Assembly: GCA_042095835.1 (NCBI GenBank)
Contig: JBELML010000014.1
Location: forward strand, 1 to 64,000
Reading direction: 5' to 3'
Origin: DATFKA01 sp042095835
GTDB lineage: Bacteria; Bacteroidota; Bacteroidia; Chitinophagales; Saprospiraceae
DNA length: 64,000 nucleotides
A program made the position numbers and the translations under genes. Every line of letters begins with the position of its first letter. Position 1 is the first letter of the stretch. The notes beneath the pieces are model-generated. The model searched no databases. It had not been told where the DNA came from and saw only the letters and a list, made by a program, of their open reading frames with translations. Positions 24,886-33,276 of the stretch are shown piece by piece.

Positions 24886-26034
24886 TTAACCTGCGTTTTG
24901 TTTCAATGCAAAGCGAATAGAATAGTACAAATTATCAAAAAAGCTCAATGGATATTGGCTTAGGTTCTGTGATGGACTCTTGATGAGCTTTTTGCAGTAC
25001 TGCTCAAGCATACTCGAGGCGACACCAAAGGTCTTAAATGCGGGGTTTTTGGTCTGCTTGTGATAGTAGCGGTAGTAGATTTGCTGAATGATTACCGCCA
25101 AACGGAAAACGCCAAAAATGTAGTAGAATTTTTGATTCTCTACCTCTAAATTCATTTTAGAAAGGTAGTATTCCATCAGCTCTTCTCTGCCAAACATTCC
25201 TTTTTCATGCGTTGGTTGCCGACGAATGAGCCGCCAGCAGGCAGGATCTTTCGCTTCAATCCAATAGGCCAAGCTGCCTCCCAAATCCATCATGGGGTCT
25301 CCCACTGTAGCCATTTCCCAATCGAGTACGCCGAAGACCTTGGTCGGGTCTTGAGCATCATAAACTAAGTTGTCAAACCGGAAATCATTATGAATAATAC
25401 AAGGGGCCAAATCATCGGGCATTTGCTCCTCCAGCCAAGTCATGACAGACTCATAAGAAGGTACATCAGGTGTAACGGCATTTCTATAGCGTTTGGACCA
25501 GCCCAATACCTGTCGTTTTACATAACCTGGACCTTTATAATAATCCTCGAACCCAGCAGCCTGATAATCGACCTGATGCAATTCTACTAGCTTATCAATG
25601 GCGGCCATGCACATGGCGCGTACGAGCTCTGGTGTGGCATTCAGGTCTTTTGGAAGATTGGCTCTCGGAATCAAACCTGTGAACTTCTCCATCACATAAA
25701 ACTCAGAACCAATGATGGATTCATCTCCACTGTAGGCAATCATTTCTGGAACATAAGGGTAGTGCGGTTTTAGTTTTTGCATGACGTCATGCTCCCGCTT
25801 CATATTATGTGCTCCTTTGGCTTTTTTACCAATAGGAGGACGACGCAGAATGTAGGAAATATCCTCAAAATCTAGTCGATAAGTCAGGTTAGATGCGCCG
25901 CCTTTGAACTGTTTGATTTCGGGAATACCATTGAGGCCCAAGACCTTGTTTTGTAGATATTCGGCGATCTTATGAGCATCTATTTCTTCGCCTTGTCTTA
26001 CACGACCTGCGTCGTCAATTAATTTCGTACTCAT
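24886..26034 (-). CDS. Acyl-CoA-linked phosphotransferase (APH fold, LvaA/ACAD10-11 type)
   Basis: The protein has 382 residues. The APH-like kinase core shows a glycine-rich ATP segment (FKGGASNLTYRLDF, about 47-60), IIHNDFRFDNLVYD (catalytic Asp near 216) and DWEMATVGDPMMDLGGSLAY (metal-binding Asp near 238). These wordings match kinases related to ACAD10/ACAD11 and LvaA, which phosphorylate 4-hydroxyacyl-CoA. It is directly downstream of an acyl-CoA dehydrogenase gene (11 bases between them, same strand). The pair probably performs phosphorylation followed by phosphate elimination of hydroxyacyl-CoAs. Substrate identity is inferred. Confidence 0.82.
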   Translation of the reverse strand: MSTKLIDDAGRVRQGEEIDAHKIAEYLQNKVLGLNGIPEIKQFKGGASNLTYRLDFEDISYILRRPPIGKKAKGAHNMKREHDVMQKLKPHYPYVPEMIAYSGDESIIGSEFYVMEKFTGLIPRANLPKDLNATPELVRAMCMAAIDKLVELHQVDYQAAGFEDYYKGPGYVKRQVLGWSKRYRNAVTPDVPSYESVMTWLEEQMPDDLAPCIIHNDFRFDNLVYDAQDPTKVFGVLDWEMATVGDPMMDLGGSLAYWIEAKDPACWRLIRRQPTHEKGMFGREELMEYYLSKMNLEVENQKFYYIFGVFRLAVIIQQIYYRYYHKQTKNPAFKTFGVASSMLEQYCKKLIKSPSQNLSQYPLSFFDNLYYSIRFALKQNAG

Positions 26035-26045
26035 GGATCGGACTA

Positions 26046-27254
26046 TTATTTATACTTTCTAATTTCGTAGCGAGCGACCATTGCGCGGTGCACTTCATCG
26101 GGCCCGTCAGCAAGGCGAAGTACCCTGGCGTAGCCGTACATAGCTGCTAGTGTCGTATCGTTGCTCAGCCCCATGCCGCCGTGCATCTGCATAGCATCAT
26201 CGATGATTTTGCAGGCAATTTCTGGGATGATAGCTTTGATTTGAGAGACCTCGCTGATTGCGCCCATAACGCCATGTGTGTCTAGCAACCAAGCAGTCTT
26301 TTTTACTAGTAGGCGAGCCATATCGATATTCATTCGGGCGTAGGCGATGTGATCTACATTTGCGCCTAGTTTAACCAAGGGTCTTCCAAAGGCGACTCTT
26401 TGTAGGCCACGTTTTACCATCAATTCCAGCGCTCGCTCTGCGGCACCAATCAAGCGCATACAGTGGTGTACACGACCTGGTCCAAGACGGCCTTGGGCAA
26501 TTTCAAAACCTCTTCCCAAGCCAGCAATGACGGCACTTTTAGGTAATTTCACATTGTCAAAACTCACCTCTCCATGCCCATAAGGTGGATCATAAGTGCT
26601 AAAGACAGGTAGCATCCTTTCGATTGTAACGCCTGGAGTATCTAGTGGAACAAGAACCATAGAGTGCCTGCGGTGCTTCTCTGCTTCTGAATCTGAAAGC
26701 CCCATAAATATGGCAACTTTGCAATCTGGATGCCCAATGCCTGTACTCCACCATTTGCGGCCATTTAGTAGAATATGATCTCCATCTTCGGTAATGGTGG
26801 CTTCCATATTGGTCGCATCGCTGGAGGCTACTTGAGGCTCGGTCATGCAAAAGGCAGAGCGCACCTTGCCTTCTAATAATGGTTTTAGCCAGGTATCTTT
26901 TTGCTCCTCGGAACCATATTTCCAAAGCACTTCCATATTTCCGGTATCGGGCGCATTACAGTTGAATAACTCAGGAGCGAGCAAGGAGCGTCCGGTCTCT
27001 TCGGCAATAGGCGTATAGTCTAGATTGGAAAGACCAAGATCAGGGAGGAAAAGGTTCCAAAGCCCTTTTTCCTTAGCTTCCTCTTTTAATTCCTCCAAAC
27101 GTGGGTGAGGCGTCCAATCTTTCCAGTTGGGTGTGAGGGTTGCCCAATCTTCTTTGAGTAGAATTTCCTCTTCGAGGGGAATGACTTTGTCGTCAATAAA
27201 CTTTCTGGCTTTCTTAAGGAGGTCCTGCCCTTTTGGCGAGATGCTTAGGTTCAT
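26046..27254 (-). CDS. Acyl-CoA dehydrogenase family protein (ACAD11/LvaC type)
   Basis: This 402-residue protein has the three-part acyl-CoA dehydrogenase fold. Residues 1-125 are the helical N-terminal domain, 126-230 the beta domain (FCMTEPQVASSDATN, RKWWSTGIGHPDCK), and 240-402 the C-terminal helical domain (GPGRVHHCMRLIGAAERALE, MQMHGGMGLSNDT, LRLADGPDEVHRAMVARYE). FAD-binding features match. The GPGRVHHCMR and DGPDEVHR wording resembles the ACAD10/11 subgroup that acts on hydroxyacyl-CoA after phosphorylation. It leads the two-gene run with the kinase downstream. Its electron acceptor is presumably an electron-transfer flavoprotein that is not in the window. Confidence 0.9.
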   Translation of the reverse strand: MNLSISPKGQDLLKKARKFIDDKVIPLEEEILLKEDWATLTPNWKDWTPHPRLEELKEEAKEKGLWNLFLPDLGLSNLDYTPIAEETGRSLLAPELFNCNAPDTGNMEVLWKYGSEEQKDTWLKPLLEGKVRSAFCMTEPQVASSDATNMEATITEDGDHILLNGRKWWSTGIGHPDCKVAIFMGLSDSEAEKHRRHSMVLVPLDTPGVTIERMLPVFSTYDPPYGHGEVSFDNVKLPKSAVIAGLGRGFEIAQGRLGPGRVHHCMRLIGAAERALELMVKRGLQRVAFGRPLVKLGANVDHIAYARMNIDMARLLVKKTAWLLDTHGVMGAISEVSQIKAIIPEIACKIIDDAMQMHGGMGLSNDTTLAAMYGYARVLRLADGPDEVHRAMVARYEIRKYK

Positions 27255-27371
27255 AATCTATGCGAATTTTCGCTAAGATAAGAAAAGCTGAAAAAGGAAA
27301 TGAGAAAACAGAAAAGGGGAAATATCAGCATTGTGTATTTCCCCTTCCCTATTAGCATAAGCAGCTTGCTA

Positions 27372-29816
27372 TTACATTTGTTTCTTCTTTAGATTGACAT
27401 AATCTAGGAAGTAGATGACCTTCAGAGAAATACTATTCCGTTGAGGATTTTCAAAAAGACCATCCAAATTGCGGAAATAGTCCAAATTACTGGTTTGCTC
27501 AAAGTCCAGAATCGAGTTTTTCCATATAATGAAGATGTCACTTCCTGGTGCAAAGCGCCAGCGGTAGATCATATCGATATTGAAAGCATTGAAGTTGGTA
27601 TCGTGCAGCCCATCATAGTCTGAAGCGCCTAAATAACCATCCTCAAGCAGCGTATGATAGCTGTGGTATTTTACTTTTGACCAGTAATGTCTCATCCGGA
27701 AGGTCAAGGCCATATTCGCATTGAAATTGTAGCTGGTATTAAAAGTATTGGTCACTGTAGAGACATCTCGACGGCCAAAGATGATATCCTCTTCGCCATC
27801 TATATTGGCAACTTTATTGACGTAGCCCTCGTCATTATTTTCCTCTCTAAGATTTACCGACCATCTGAAATTCAACTTATCACTGAACCGGAAGTTGGGG
27901 CTAATCTCAAAAGACCTGGTGTCACGCCCTTCTTGATCGAAGCTTTGGTAACGACCGAACATAGAGAAGAAGAGCCGCTTTCTAGAATCTGACCTCAAGA
28001 AGAAGCCAGTCGCCCCTAGAGCTGGATTGGTATAATATCGGCCTTGTGTGCGAGGTTCGAAGTAGTCATAACTCTCGGTAGGCTGTCGATAGGTAAATAC
28101 ATTAACCCGCCAGAAATTTTTCAGCTGCCCCCAGGCCCAAGACTCAATACCAAAAGAAGTGAAGACATTGGGATTATACAACATTTCATAACCTGTCCAT
28201 AGACCTACTCCACCACGGTTAAAAATCCAAAATGGTTTGTATTGATTATACTCCTGAAACATATTAACAGAGCGCTCATTATTATTAAAAAGGAAACCCA
28301 AATCATTGATTTGGTAGGTGTCGCTCTCCTCGCTAAAGTTTAATCCAAAGTTCCAGTTGCCACTCAATTTCCGAAAGCTAAAACGGGCGGCATGCCCCAG
28401 ATTTGTTTCTTCAGGATTATAAATCTGGCTGAGTTTATAATCACCACTGATGCCAAAGGATTGCTTTTTATTTCTAAGATCAAAAATAGCTCCAGTCACA
28501 TTAGCATCGTAGGCATTACCCTCACGCAGGACGGTAGTGTTGATCAAGGAGATGTAGGAGTTGTTTTTGAGGTTTTGGTCTAGTACGAATATATTATAGT
28601 TGGTTAATGGATCGGTCAGGATTTTACGATCTCCGCGCTCTTCACTACGCAGCGTTGCATAAGTACGGCCAGAAGTCGCATTAAAGAAACCAATCCCTAA
28701 GCCTTTTTTAGTACGACCTGAGATTTTAGTGGCATTAAAAAGTTGAGCATTCGCAGGATTGTCGACAATCTCTTCATCGGCCTGCTGCTCCTCATAAACT
28801 CGATTGGCAAACAGTGGGCGTCCTCCAATCCGGCGAGAATAAAATAGATTTCCTTTATTAAAAAGCTCTGTTCCCTCTGTAAAGAATTGGCGATTTTCAT
28901 CGAAGCGCACCTCAAAGGGAGACAGGTTCAAGACATTGTTGTCGGACTGTGCCTCTCCAAAATCGGGGATCAAGGTCAAATCCAAGGTGAAGGCATCTGA
29001 TAAACCAAACTTAACATCCATACCGCCGTTGATGGAGTGTCCATAGCTATTGACGGGCGTACCATTTTTGTCATGGTAGTTCTCTCCATATACTGCGATA
29101 AATGGTGTAGCTTGTAGACGTACGGGAGGTTTGATGTCTTTGATACCTTTGATATATCCAGCTTGATTGAGAAAGCCGTTTTGGTTGGGGTCGATTTCAC
29201 TCCACCAACTTTTCTCTTGCGTCTGCTGGTCCATACGGCCAAAATTTAGATGCCAAACCTGCTCGGGCACCTCTGGGAAACGAATCGCTGAATAAGGCAC
29301 TCTCAGCTCGGCCACCCAGCCTTCGCTAGTGACTTGTACTTGACTTTCCCATACGGCATCCCAACCTTCATCTTCACCGAAGGTAGAATATTTGGCATCG
29401 AATTGCACATTAGCTGAGGTGACGATAAAACTCACGCCATTAATTCCATCTCGGTAAGGGTCTAGGAATACTCCAAACCAGTCGGCATTACCTATCCCAT
29501 CTCGTTGTGCCAATTGAGTGGGGATTTTTCCAGGTGCAGGATCATACATTTTAGCAGCGATGTATAAACCTACATTGTCGTACAAAATCCGAACTTCCGT
29601 TTTTTTGGAAGCTTCCTCACCTGCACTAGGTTCGAGCGTCGTAAAAGCAGAAGTGGTGGGCATGGCGTCTTGCCATGCAGCTTCATCCAGTACACCATCA
29701 ATGTTGAAAGTAGCGTTGGTACGAAAGGCGCGCATCTCGATCTTTTCTGGATCAAGATTCTGCGCATTTGCCATGGCGAATGCCAGGCAAAAGCAGAGTG
29801 TTAACATTTTTTTCAT
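27372..29816 (-). CDS. DUF5916 outer-membrane protein with N-terminal CBM9-like domain
   Basis: This 814-residue protein has a signal peptide (residues 1-18, AFAMANAQ). A carbohydrate-binding CBM9-like domain lies at about 25-220 (FNIDGVLDEAAWQDAMP, DNVGLYIAAKMYDPAP, VAELRVPYSAIRFP). A large DUF5916 beta-barrel-like region follows, rich in aromatic alternating strands (FRWSVNLRE, MALTFRMRHYWSKV), ending in a C-terminal strand (VIYFLDYVNLKKKQM). Such proteins are abundant in Bacteroidota and probably sit in the outer membrane, where they may bind glycans. The function is unproven. It is monocistronic here, with a 332-base upstream region. Confidence 0.85.
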   Translation of the reverse strand: MKKMLTLCFCLAFAMANAQNLDPEKIEMRAFRTNATFNIDGVLDEAAWQDAMPTTSAFTTLEPSAGEEASKKTEVRILYDNVGLYIAAKMYDPAPGKIPTQLAQRDGIGNADWFGVFLDPYRDGINGVSFIVTSANVQFDAKYSTFGEDEGWDAVWESQVQVTSEGWVAELRVPYSAIRFPEVPEQVWHLNFGRMDQQTQEKSWWSEIDPNQNGFLNQAGYIKGIKDIKPPVRLQATPFIAVYGENYHDKNGTPVNSYGHSINGGMDVKFGLSDAFTLDLTLIPDFGEAQSDNNVLNLSPFEVRFDENRQFFTEGTELFNKGNLFYSRRIGGRPLFANRVYEEQQADEEIVDNPANAQLFNATKISGRTKKGLGIGFFNATSGRTYATLRSEERGDRKILTDPLTNYNIFVLDQNLKNNSYISLINTTVLREGNAYDANVTGAIFDLRNKKQSFGISGDYKLSQIYNPEETNLGHAARFSFRKLSGNWNFGLNFSEESDTYQINDLGFLFNNNERSVNMFQEYNQYKPFWIFNRGGVGLWTGYEMLYNPNVFTSFGIESWAWGQLKNFWRVNVFTYRQPTESYDYFEPRTQGRYYTNPALGATGFFLRSDSRKRLFFSMFGRYQSFDQEGRDTRSFEISPNFRFSDKLNFRWSVNLREENNDEGYVNKVANIDGEEDIIFGRRDVSTVTNTFNTSYNFNANMALTFRMRHYWSKVKYHSYHTLLEDGYLGASDYDGLHDTNFNAFNIDMIYRWRFAPGSDIFIIWKNSILDFEQTSNLDYFRNLDGLFENPQRNSISLKVIYFLDYVNLKKKQM

Positions 29817-30148
29817 CGGGTGATTTCTAGTTGTGTGTCGCTAGATACTGATTTGCTGAGGGCTGAGTAGAAAACTTTCGGCTTTCATTAAGCTTCCTTA
29901 GCATGGTCAGTTGATCTATTCGTGTTTTAATATTCCTATTATACTTACTTCTATTATGATGCAAAGTTACAGTGGAAAGTAATATAACTAAATACTTAGT
30001 TGGTTTTATTCGTCGAATGACTCTTTTTTACCTATCAACTAATCAATTAGTTAGAAGAAAAGCACCTTTCTAAACCCTTGATTCATCTGATAGACGAGAA
30101 AATGTAGAGAAGGTTACAGCGTGGACATATGAAAAATGGCAGGTCTGT
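29817..30148. other. Non-coding 332-base region
   Basis: No gene is visible. The region is AT-rich with a dyad AACTAAT-CA-ATTAGTT at 30037-30052 that could be a regulator site. It should carry the promoter of the leftward DUF5916 gene, but I found no clear Bacteroidota promoter match. Confidence 0.5.
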
Positions 30149-30799
30149 TTATTCTAGGTCTTCTAAAGCGTCAAAAATTTCATCCAATTCGTCGTAGGAT
30201 TTGAAACCCACTTTTTCCTCTGCTCCACCTTTGACGAGAAATCCTTGTATCGGAAAAAGGTCCAGGCATTCGAGCATTTCTTCAGGACTAAAATCGACAG
30301 CCAGAATCATAGGATAGTTGCTACAAAGCTCCTGAAGGCTATCGGTATTAAAATGCGGATGGCCTTGCCAATCGGTCTTTTTCCAAGCTGCTTTTTCAAA
30401 GTTGAGGATGAAGTGACTGACATGAGGCGCGAAATCTTGTAGTTGAGATTCTAGTGTTTCTAGTTTGGTATCTTTCTCAATGACGATTTCCTTGATTTTG
30501 GGTACATCAGCTTCTATCTGAAGGATAGTCTCCAGGCTAGAGAACATACCAAGTTGTAATGCTTCAAATCCTAAATCCTTAAGGAGTAGGTCGATTTCTT
30601 CGGCAGAGTGCAAATCGAACATGCCCAACATCTGCGGACCTTCTACCCATTCTTTGATGGCTAGCGCTTCGGTGGGTGACAAATAACCTTCCGTCCCGGG
30701 ATTGAGATTGAAGCTCATCCAGTCTACACCCATTGCTGCAAAGTATCTCGCATCGGTCAGATTACCGATTGCACTAGCCAGGATTTTTGTTTTTAGCAT
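30149..30799 (-). CDS. TrpF-like TIM-barrel protein
   Basis: The protein has 216 residues and the size and opening of phosphoribosylanthranilate isomerase (KTKILASAIGNLTDARYFAA, then MGVDWMSFNL; later KEIVIEKDT, ILAVDFSPEE and GFLVKGGAEEK). The catalytic Cys and Asp pattern of true TrpF (KICG near the start) is not visible: the position reads KILAS. It is therefore a divergent homologue that may have another barrel function. No tryptophan genes are nearby. Its start is 54 bases from the divergent alkyltransferase-like gene. Confidence 0.65.
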   Translation of the reverse strand: MLKTKILASAIGNLTDARYFAAMGVDWMSFNLNPGTEGYLSPTEALAIKEWVEGPQMLGMFDLHSAEEIDLLLKDLGFEALQLGMFSSLETILQIEADVPKIKEIVIEKDTKLETLESQLQDFAPHVSHFILNFEKAAWKKTDWQGHPHFNTDSLQELCSNYPMILAVDFSPEEMLECLDLFPIQGFLVKGGAEEKVGFKSYDELDEIFDALEDLE

Positions 30800-30852
30800 T
30801 TTGTGTATTATGTTTGATCAGGAGTACAAAAGTAAAAAATCCATCCTACACT

Positions 30853-31185
30853 ATGGCGAAGCGTCCGATATATTATGAATTGGTTTATGAGGTTGTCCAG
30901 CAGATCCCAATGGGTCGTGTCTCGACTTACGGTGCGATTGCCGATTATTTGGCGCTGGGTTCTGCGCGTATGGTTGGCTATGCGCTGCGACAATCTTTAG
31001 TGGGTATGGGCGTTCCCGCGCATCGTGTCGTGAATAGTAAAGGAGAACTCTCTGGGAGGATGGCTTTTTCTACACCCACGATGATGGAGGAGCTATTACT
31101 TGCGGAGGGTGTGGAGGTCAAGGACGCGAAGGTCCTACATTTTAAGAAGTACTTTTGGCACCCCAGTCAGGGTTTGGGGGAATAA
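30853..31185 (+). CDS. Alkyltransferase-like protein (ATL), Ada/MGMT-family DNA-binding domain
   Basis: The protein has 110 residues from the ATG at 30853. A helix-turn-helix (IPMGRVSTYGAIADYLAL) and SARMVGYALRQSL match the MGMT/Ogt DNA-binding fold. The normal active-site PCHRV reads PAHRVVN here, so the alkyl-accepting Cys is absent. That is the mark of ATL proteins, which bind O6-alkylguanine and flag it for nucleotide excision repair. The open frame extends to 30787, but the ATG with MAKRPIYYELVYEVV is the sensible start. It is monocistronic, divergent from the TrpF-like gene. Confidence 0.85.
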   Translation: MAKRPIYYELVYEVVQQIPMGRVSTYGAIADYLALGSARMVGYALRQSLVGMGVPAHRVVNSKGELSGRMAFSTPTMMEELLLAEGVEVKDAKVLHFKKYFWHPSQGLGE

Positions 31186-31190
31186 AAAAA

Positions 31191-31222
31191 GCGTTGCCTC
31201 TCCCTTCCAAAGGAGGCAACGC
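31191..31222. terminator. Terminator hairpin between ATL and AbiE genes
   Basis: GCGTTGCCTC (31191-31200) pairs with GAGGCAACGC (31213-31222). An A-run just before it (TTTTTTT on the other strand) makes it a better terminator for leftward transcripts. It may also stop the rightward ATL transcript. Confidence 0.75.
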
Positions 31223-31479
31223 GATAATCGTTTTCATGATATAAAAAGGATCTAGACTATTTTGGTTATGACTATGGGTTGGTTTACAAAACTGGTGTTC
31301 AATGTATGACCGAAAAATCGTTAAACCTTTCGATACAAAGATGCAGCTAAAGGGCTGATCATGCTTTCACATAATTTGCATCTGCTTGTACAAAACTTGC
31401 AAAGTGACGTATTTTGGCTAGATATTGTGTAGATTTAAGGGATGTTTAGGGTGTATGCTACTTATTATTAGGTATAAAA

Positions 31480-32403
31480 TTATTTGCCATCGCGCTCAAT
31501 TTTTAAATTATTGAACTCTAGTACTTCTTCTTTTACTTTTTCTATCAACTCATCAAAAGGTGGGCTGTCGCCAGGGATCATCTCTTCTTGCATTTTCTTG
31601 TAATCAGCCTTCCATGCTTCGATATACCTATCAGGTGGGATTGGATTTAAACTTGGTGGAAAGTGGGACTGATAATCCACGCCGTTTATTCCATTAAACC
31701 GTTTTCGATGNNNNNNNNNNNNNNNNNNNNNNNNNNNNNNNNNNNNNNNNNNNNNNNNNNNNNNNNNNNNNNNNNNNNNNNNNNNNNNNNNNNNNNNNNN
31801 NNNNNNNNNNGTGGAAAGTGGGACTGATAATCCACGCCGTTTATTCCATTAAACCGTTTTCGATGAGCGATTGCTAAAAGGATCTTTTAAGGACCTACTT
31901 CCTATTTCTATTTTTATTCTGGGCTGAATATATTCTGGATGTTCTATAATAGCTGGATATCGCACGAGTATGGAAACAGGATCCTGATCTCGATCTCCTA
32001 AGTTCTCATAATCAAAGTCTAAAGTATCAAAACCTGCTCGATGCATCGCAGATTTTAATGCACCGCTGAATTGCTCAGTTATATATTTAAATGATGCAGT
32101 TCTTAGCTTTTTGACCTGAGTTTTGCTAATTAATCCAGAATCAAATCCTAAGAATTCTCTATTCAGTGCTAGGTCAATATCTTCAGAGAATCGATCGATT
32201 AAGCCCCAAGCCTTGCTCAATGAAGTACCTCCTTTGAACAATAGGTGTCTCCCCGCTTCCATCTCATAGATTAATCGTAATGTCTGTACAACCCACCAGT
32301 CTTTTTCTATGGCATAAGCTGGTAGTTGTAGTTGTGCTGAAGCTTCTTGGAGAACAAGGCGCTTTTCTTCTTTCTTGGCTTTATAAAAATCCAAATAGCT
32401 CAT
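31480..32403 (-). pseudogene. AbiEii-type nucleotidyltransferase toxin, split across gap 2
   Basis: The N-terminal piece (31849-32403, 184 residues) holds the nucleotidyltransferase motifs LLFKGGTSLSKAWGL and RFSEDIDLAL of AbiEii/AbiGii toxins, up to IKIEIGSRSLKDPF. The C-terminal piece (31480-31680) reads DYQSHFPPSLNPIPPDRYIE and continues to EMIPGDSPPFDELIEKV, as in the end of the family. About 100 residues normally between them are missing. A 55-base sequence is repeated exactly on both sides of the 100-N gap, and joining the flanks through it would leave the pieces in different frames. So the gene is either genuinely deleted and frameshifted or misassembled. Confidence 0.75.
31656..31865. 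other. Assembly gap 2 (31711-31810) with identical 55-bp flanks
   Basis: Bases 31656-31710 and 31811-31865 are identical (GTGGAAAGTGGGACTGATAA ... CCGTTTTCGATG), flanking exactly 100 N. Equal 55-base contig ends are typical of k-mer assemblers, so the gap may be negative, that is, the contigs overlap, or a repeat may end there. Confidence 0.97.
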
Positions 32404-32999
32404 TGTCTCATAGCTTTAGTCATGATTTCTGCAATCCAAGCGGGTGCCAATGCAATGTCATGCTTTAAATCTCGAATATTTTCTTTTTTGAGATGTTTCA
32501 GTAGAACTTCTTCTTCTTGTTCTGTAAGATTGCCATTACCTATCTCACTCAAGGCCTGGATGACTAATCGACTGATAGCTCCTTTTAGGGCTAGTTTTTT
32601 GGTACTCCCCTTTTTGAACTGAATGGTTGTATTACGAACTTTGAGCGTTCTGGCTTTTCCATCTGTGTAATAAACTAATTTTAGCGGAACCTGTGTTGAT
32701 AAACCTAATGCGTGAAGAGCATAACTACCAGTCGGTAATAATCTTGCTTTGTCTCGTTTCGCTATGGCTTTGGCTAATTCTTCTGCGGTAGATAGTACTT
32801 CAGAATTCAGCAGCTCACTTAGCCTTGGTTTTACATATATCCCCTGTGCCACTCTATCTACTAGCCCTCTCTTTGTCATTCTATGCAAGGTTGTGTAAAT
32901 AGCAGCTCGAGAACCAATAGATGAAAAATCATCCACAAAGAATAATGTTCCTTCTTTAGCTTTTTTTATTGCTTCTTCGATTTGATTATCAATACTCAT
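32400..32999 (-). CDS. AbiEi/DUF6088-like antitoxin and transcriptional autoregulator
   Basis: The protein has 199 residues. The N-terminal winged helix (FFVDDFSSIGSRAAIYTTLH, MTKRGLVDRVAQGIYVKPRL) and the C-terminal region with LLPTGSYALHALGLSTQVPL match the AbiEi/DUF6088 class of antitoxins. It overlaps the AbiEii gene by 4 bases (ATGA), the coupling typical of type IV toxin-antitoxin loci. In AbiE systems the antitoxin represses its own promoter. Four TGTAAGA-type sites upstream (33009-33081) support this. If the toxin is truly broken, the antitoxin may be all that remains functional. Confidence 0.85.
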   Translation of the reverse strand: MSIDNQIEEAIKKAKEGTLFFVDDFSSIGSRAAIYTTLHRMTKRGLVDRVAQGIYVKPRLSELLNSEVLSTAEELAKAIAKRDKARLLPTGSYALHALGLSTQVPLKLVYYTDGKARTLKVRNTTIQFKKGSTKKLALKGAISRLVIQALSEIGNGNLTEQEEEVLLKHLKKENIRDLKHDIALAPAWIAEIMTKAMRQ

Positions 33000-33008
33000 A
33001 GGAACAAA

Positions 33009-33081
33009 TGTAAGAAATATATACCTTTTTTGTAAGAAATAGATATGCTATATCTTACAAAAAAATGATTTAATCTTACAT
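33009..33081 (-). promoter_or_regulatory. Probable AbiEi operator, four TGTAAGA half sites
   Basis: ATGTAAGAAAT (from 33009) and TTGTAAGAAAT (from about 33030) are direct copies. ATCTTACAAA (from about 33051) and ATCTTACATT (from about 33073) are inverted copies. The sites lie just upstream of the antitoxin start (32999), with an AGATATGCTATATCTT palindrome in the middle. The arrangement fits cooperative autorepression. Confidence 0.7.
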
Positions 33082-33276
33082 TTTGCTGTATGCCTAACCG
33101 AAATTAGAATCCTTTTTCAAAGGTTATTTATGTGAATTAGCCCACCTGATGTATGCACAGGTCTAAGTGACAATAACAGCAATTAAAATCCAAAATATTC
33201 GAGAATAAATGGACTTCAATAATTGCTTGGGTATTATTCTGAATATAATTCTCAAGAGAACGTAATAATACCTTTT

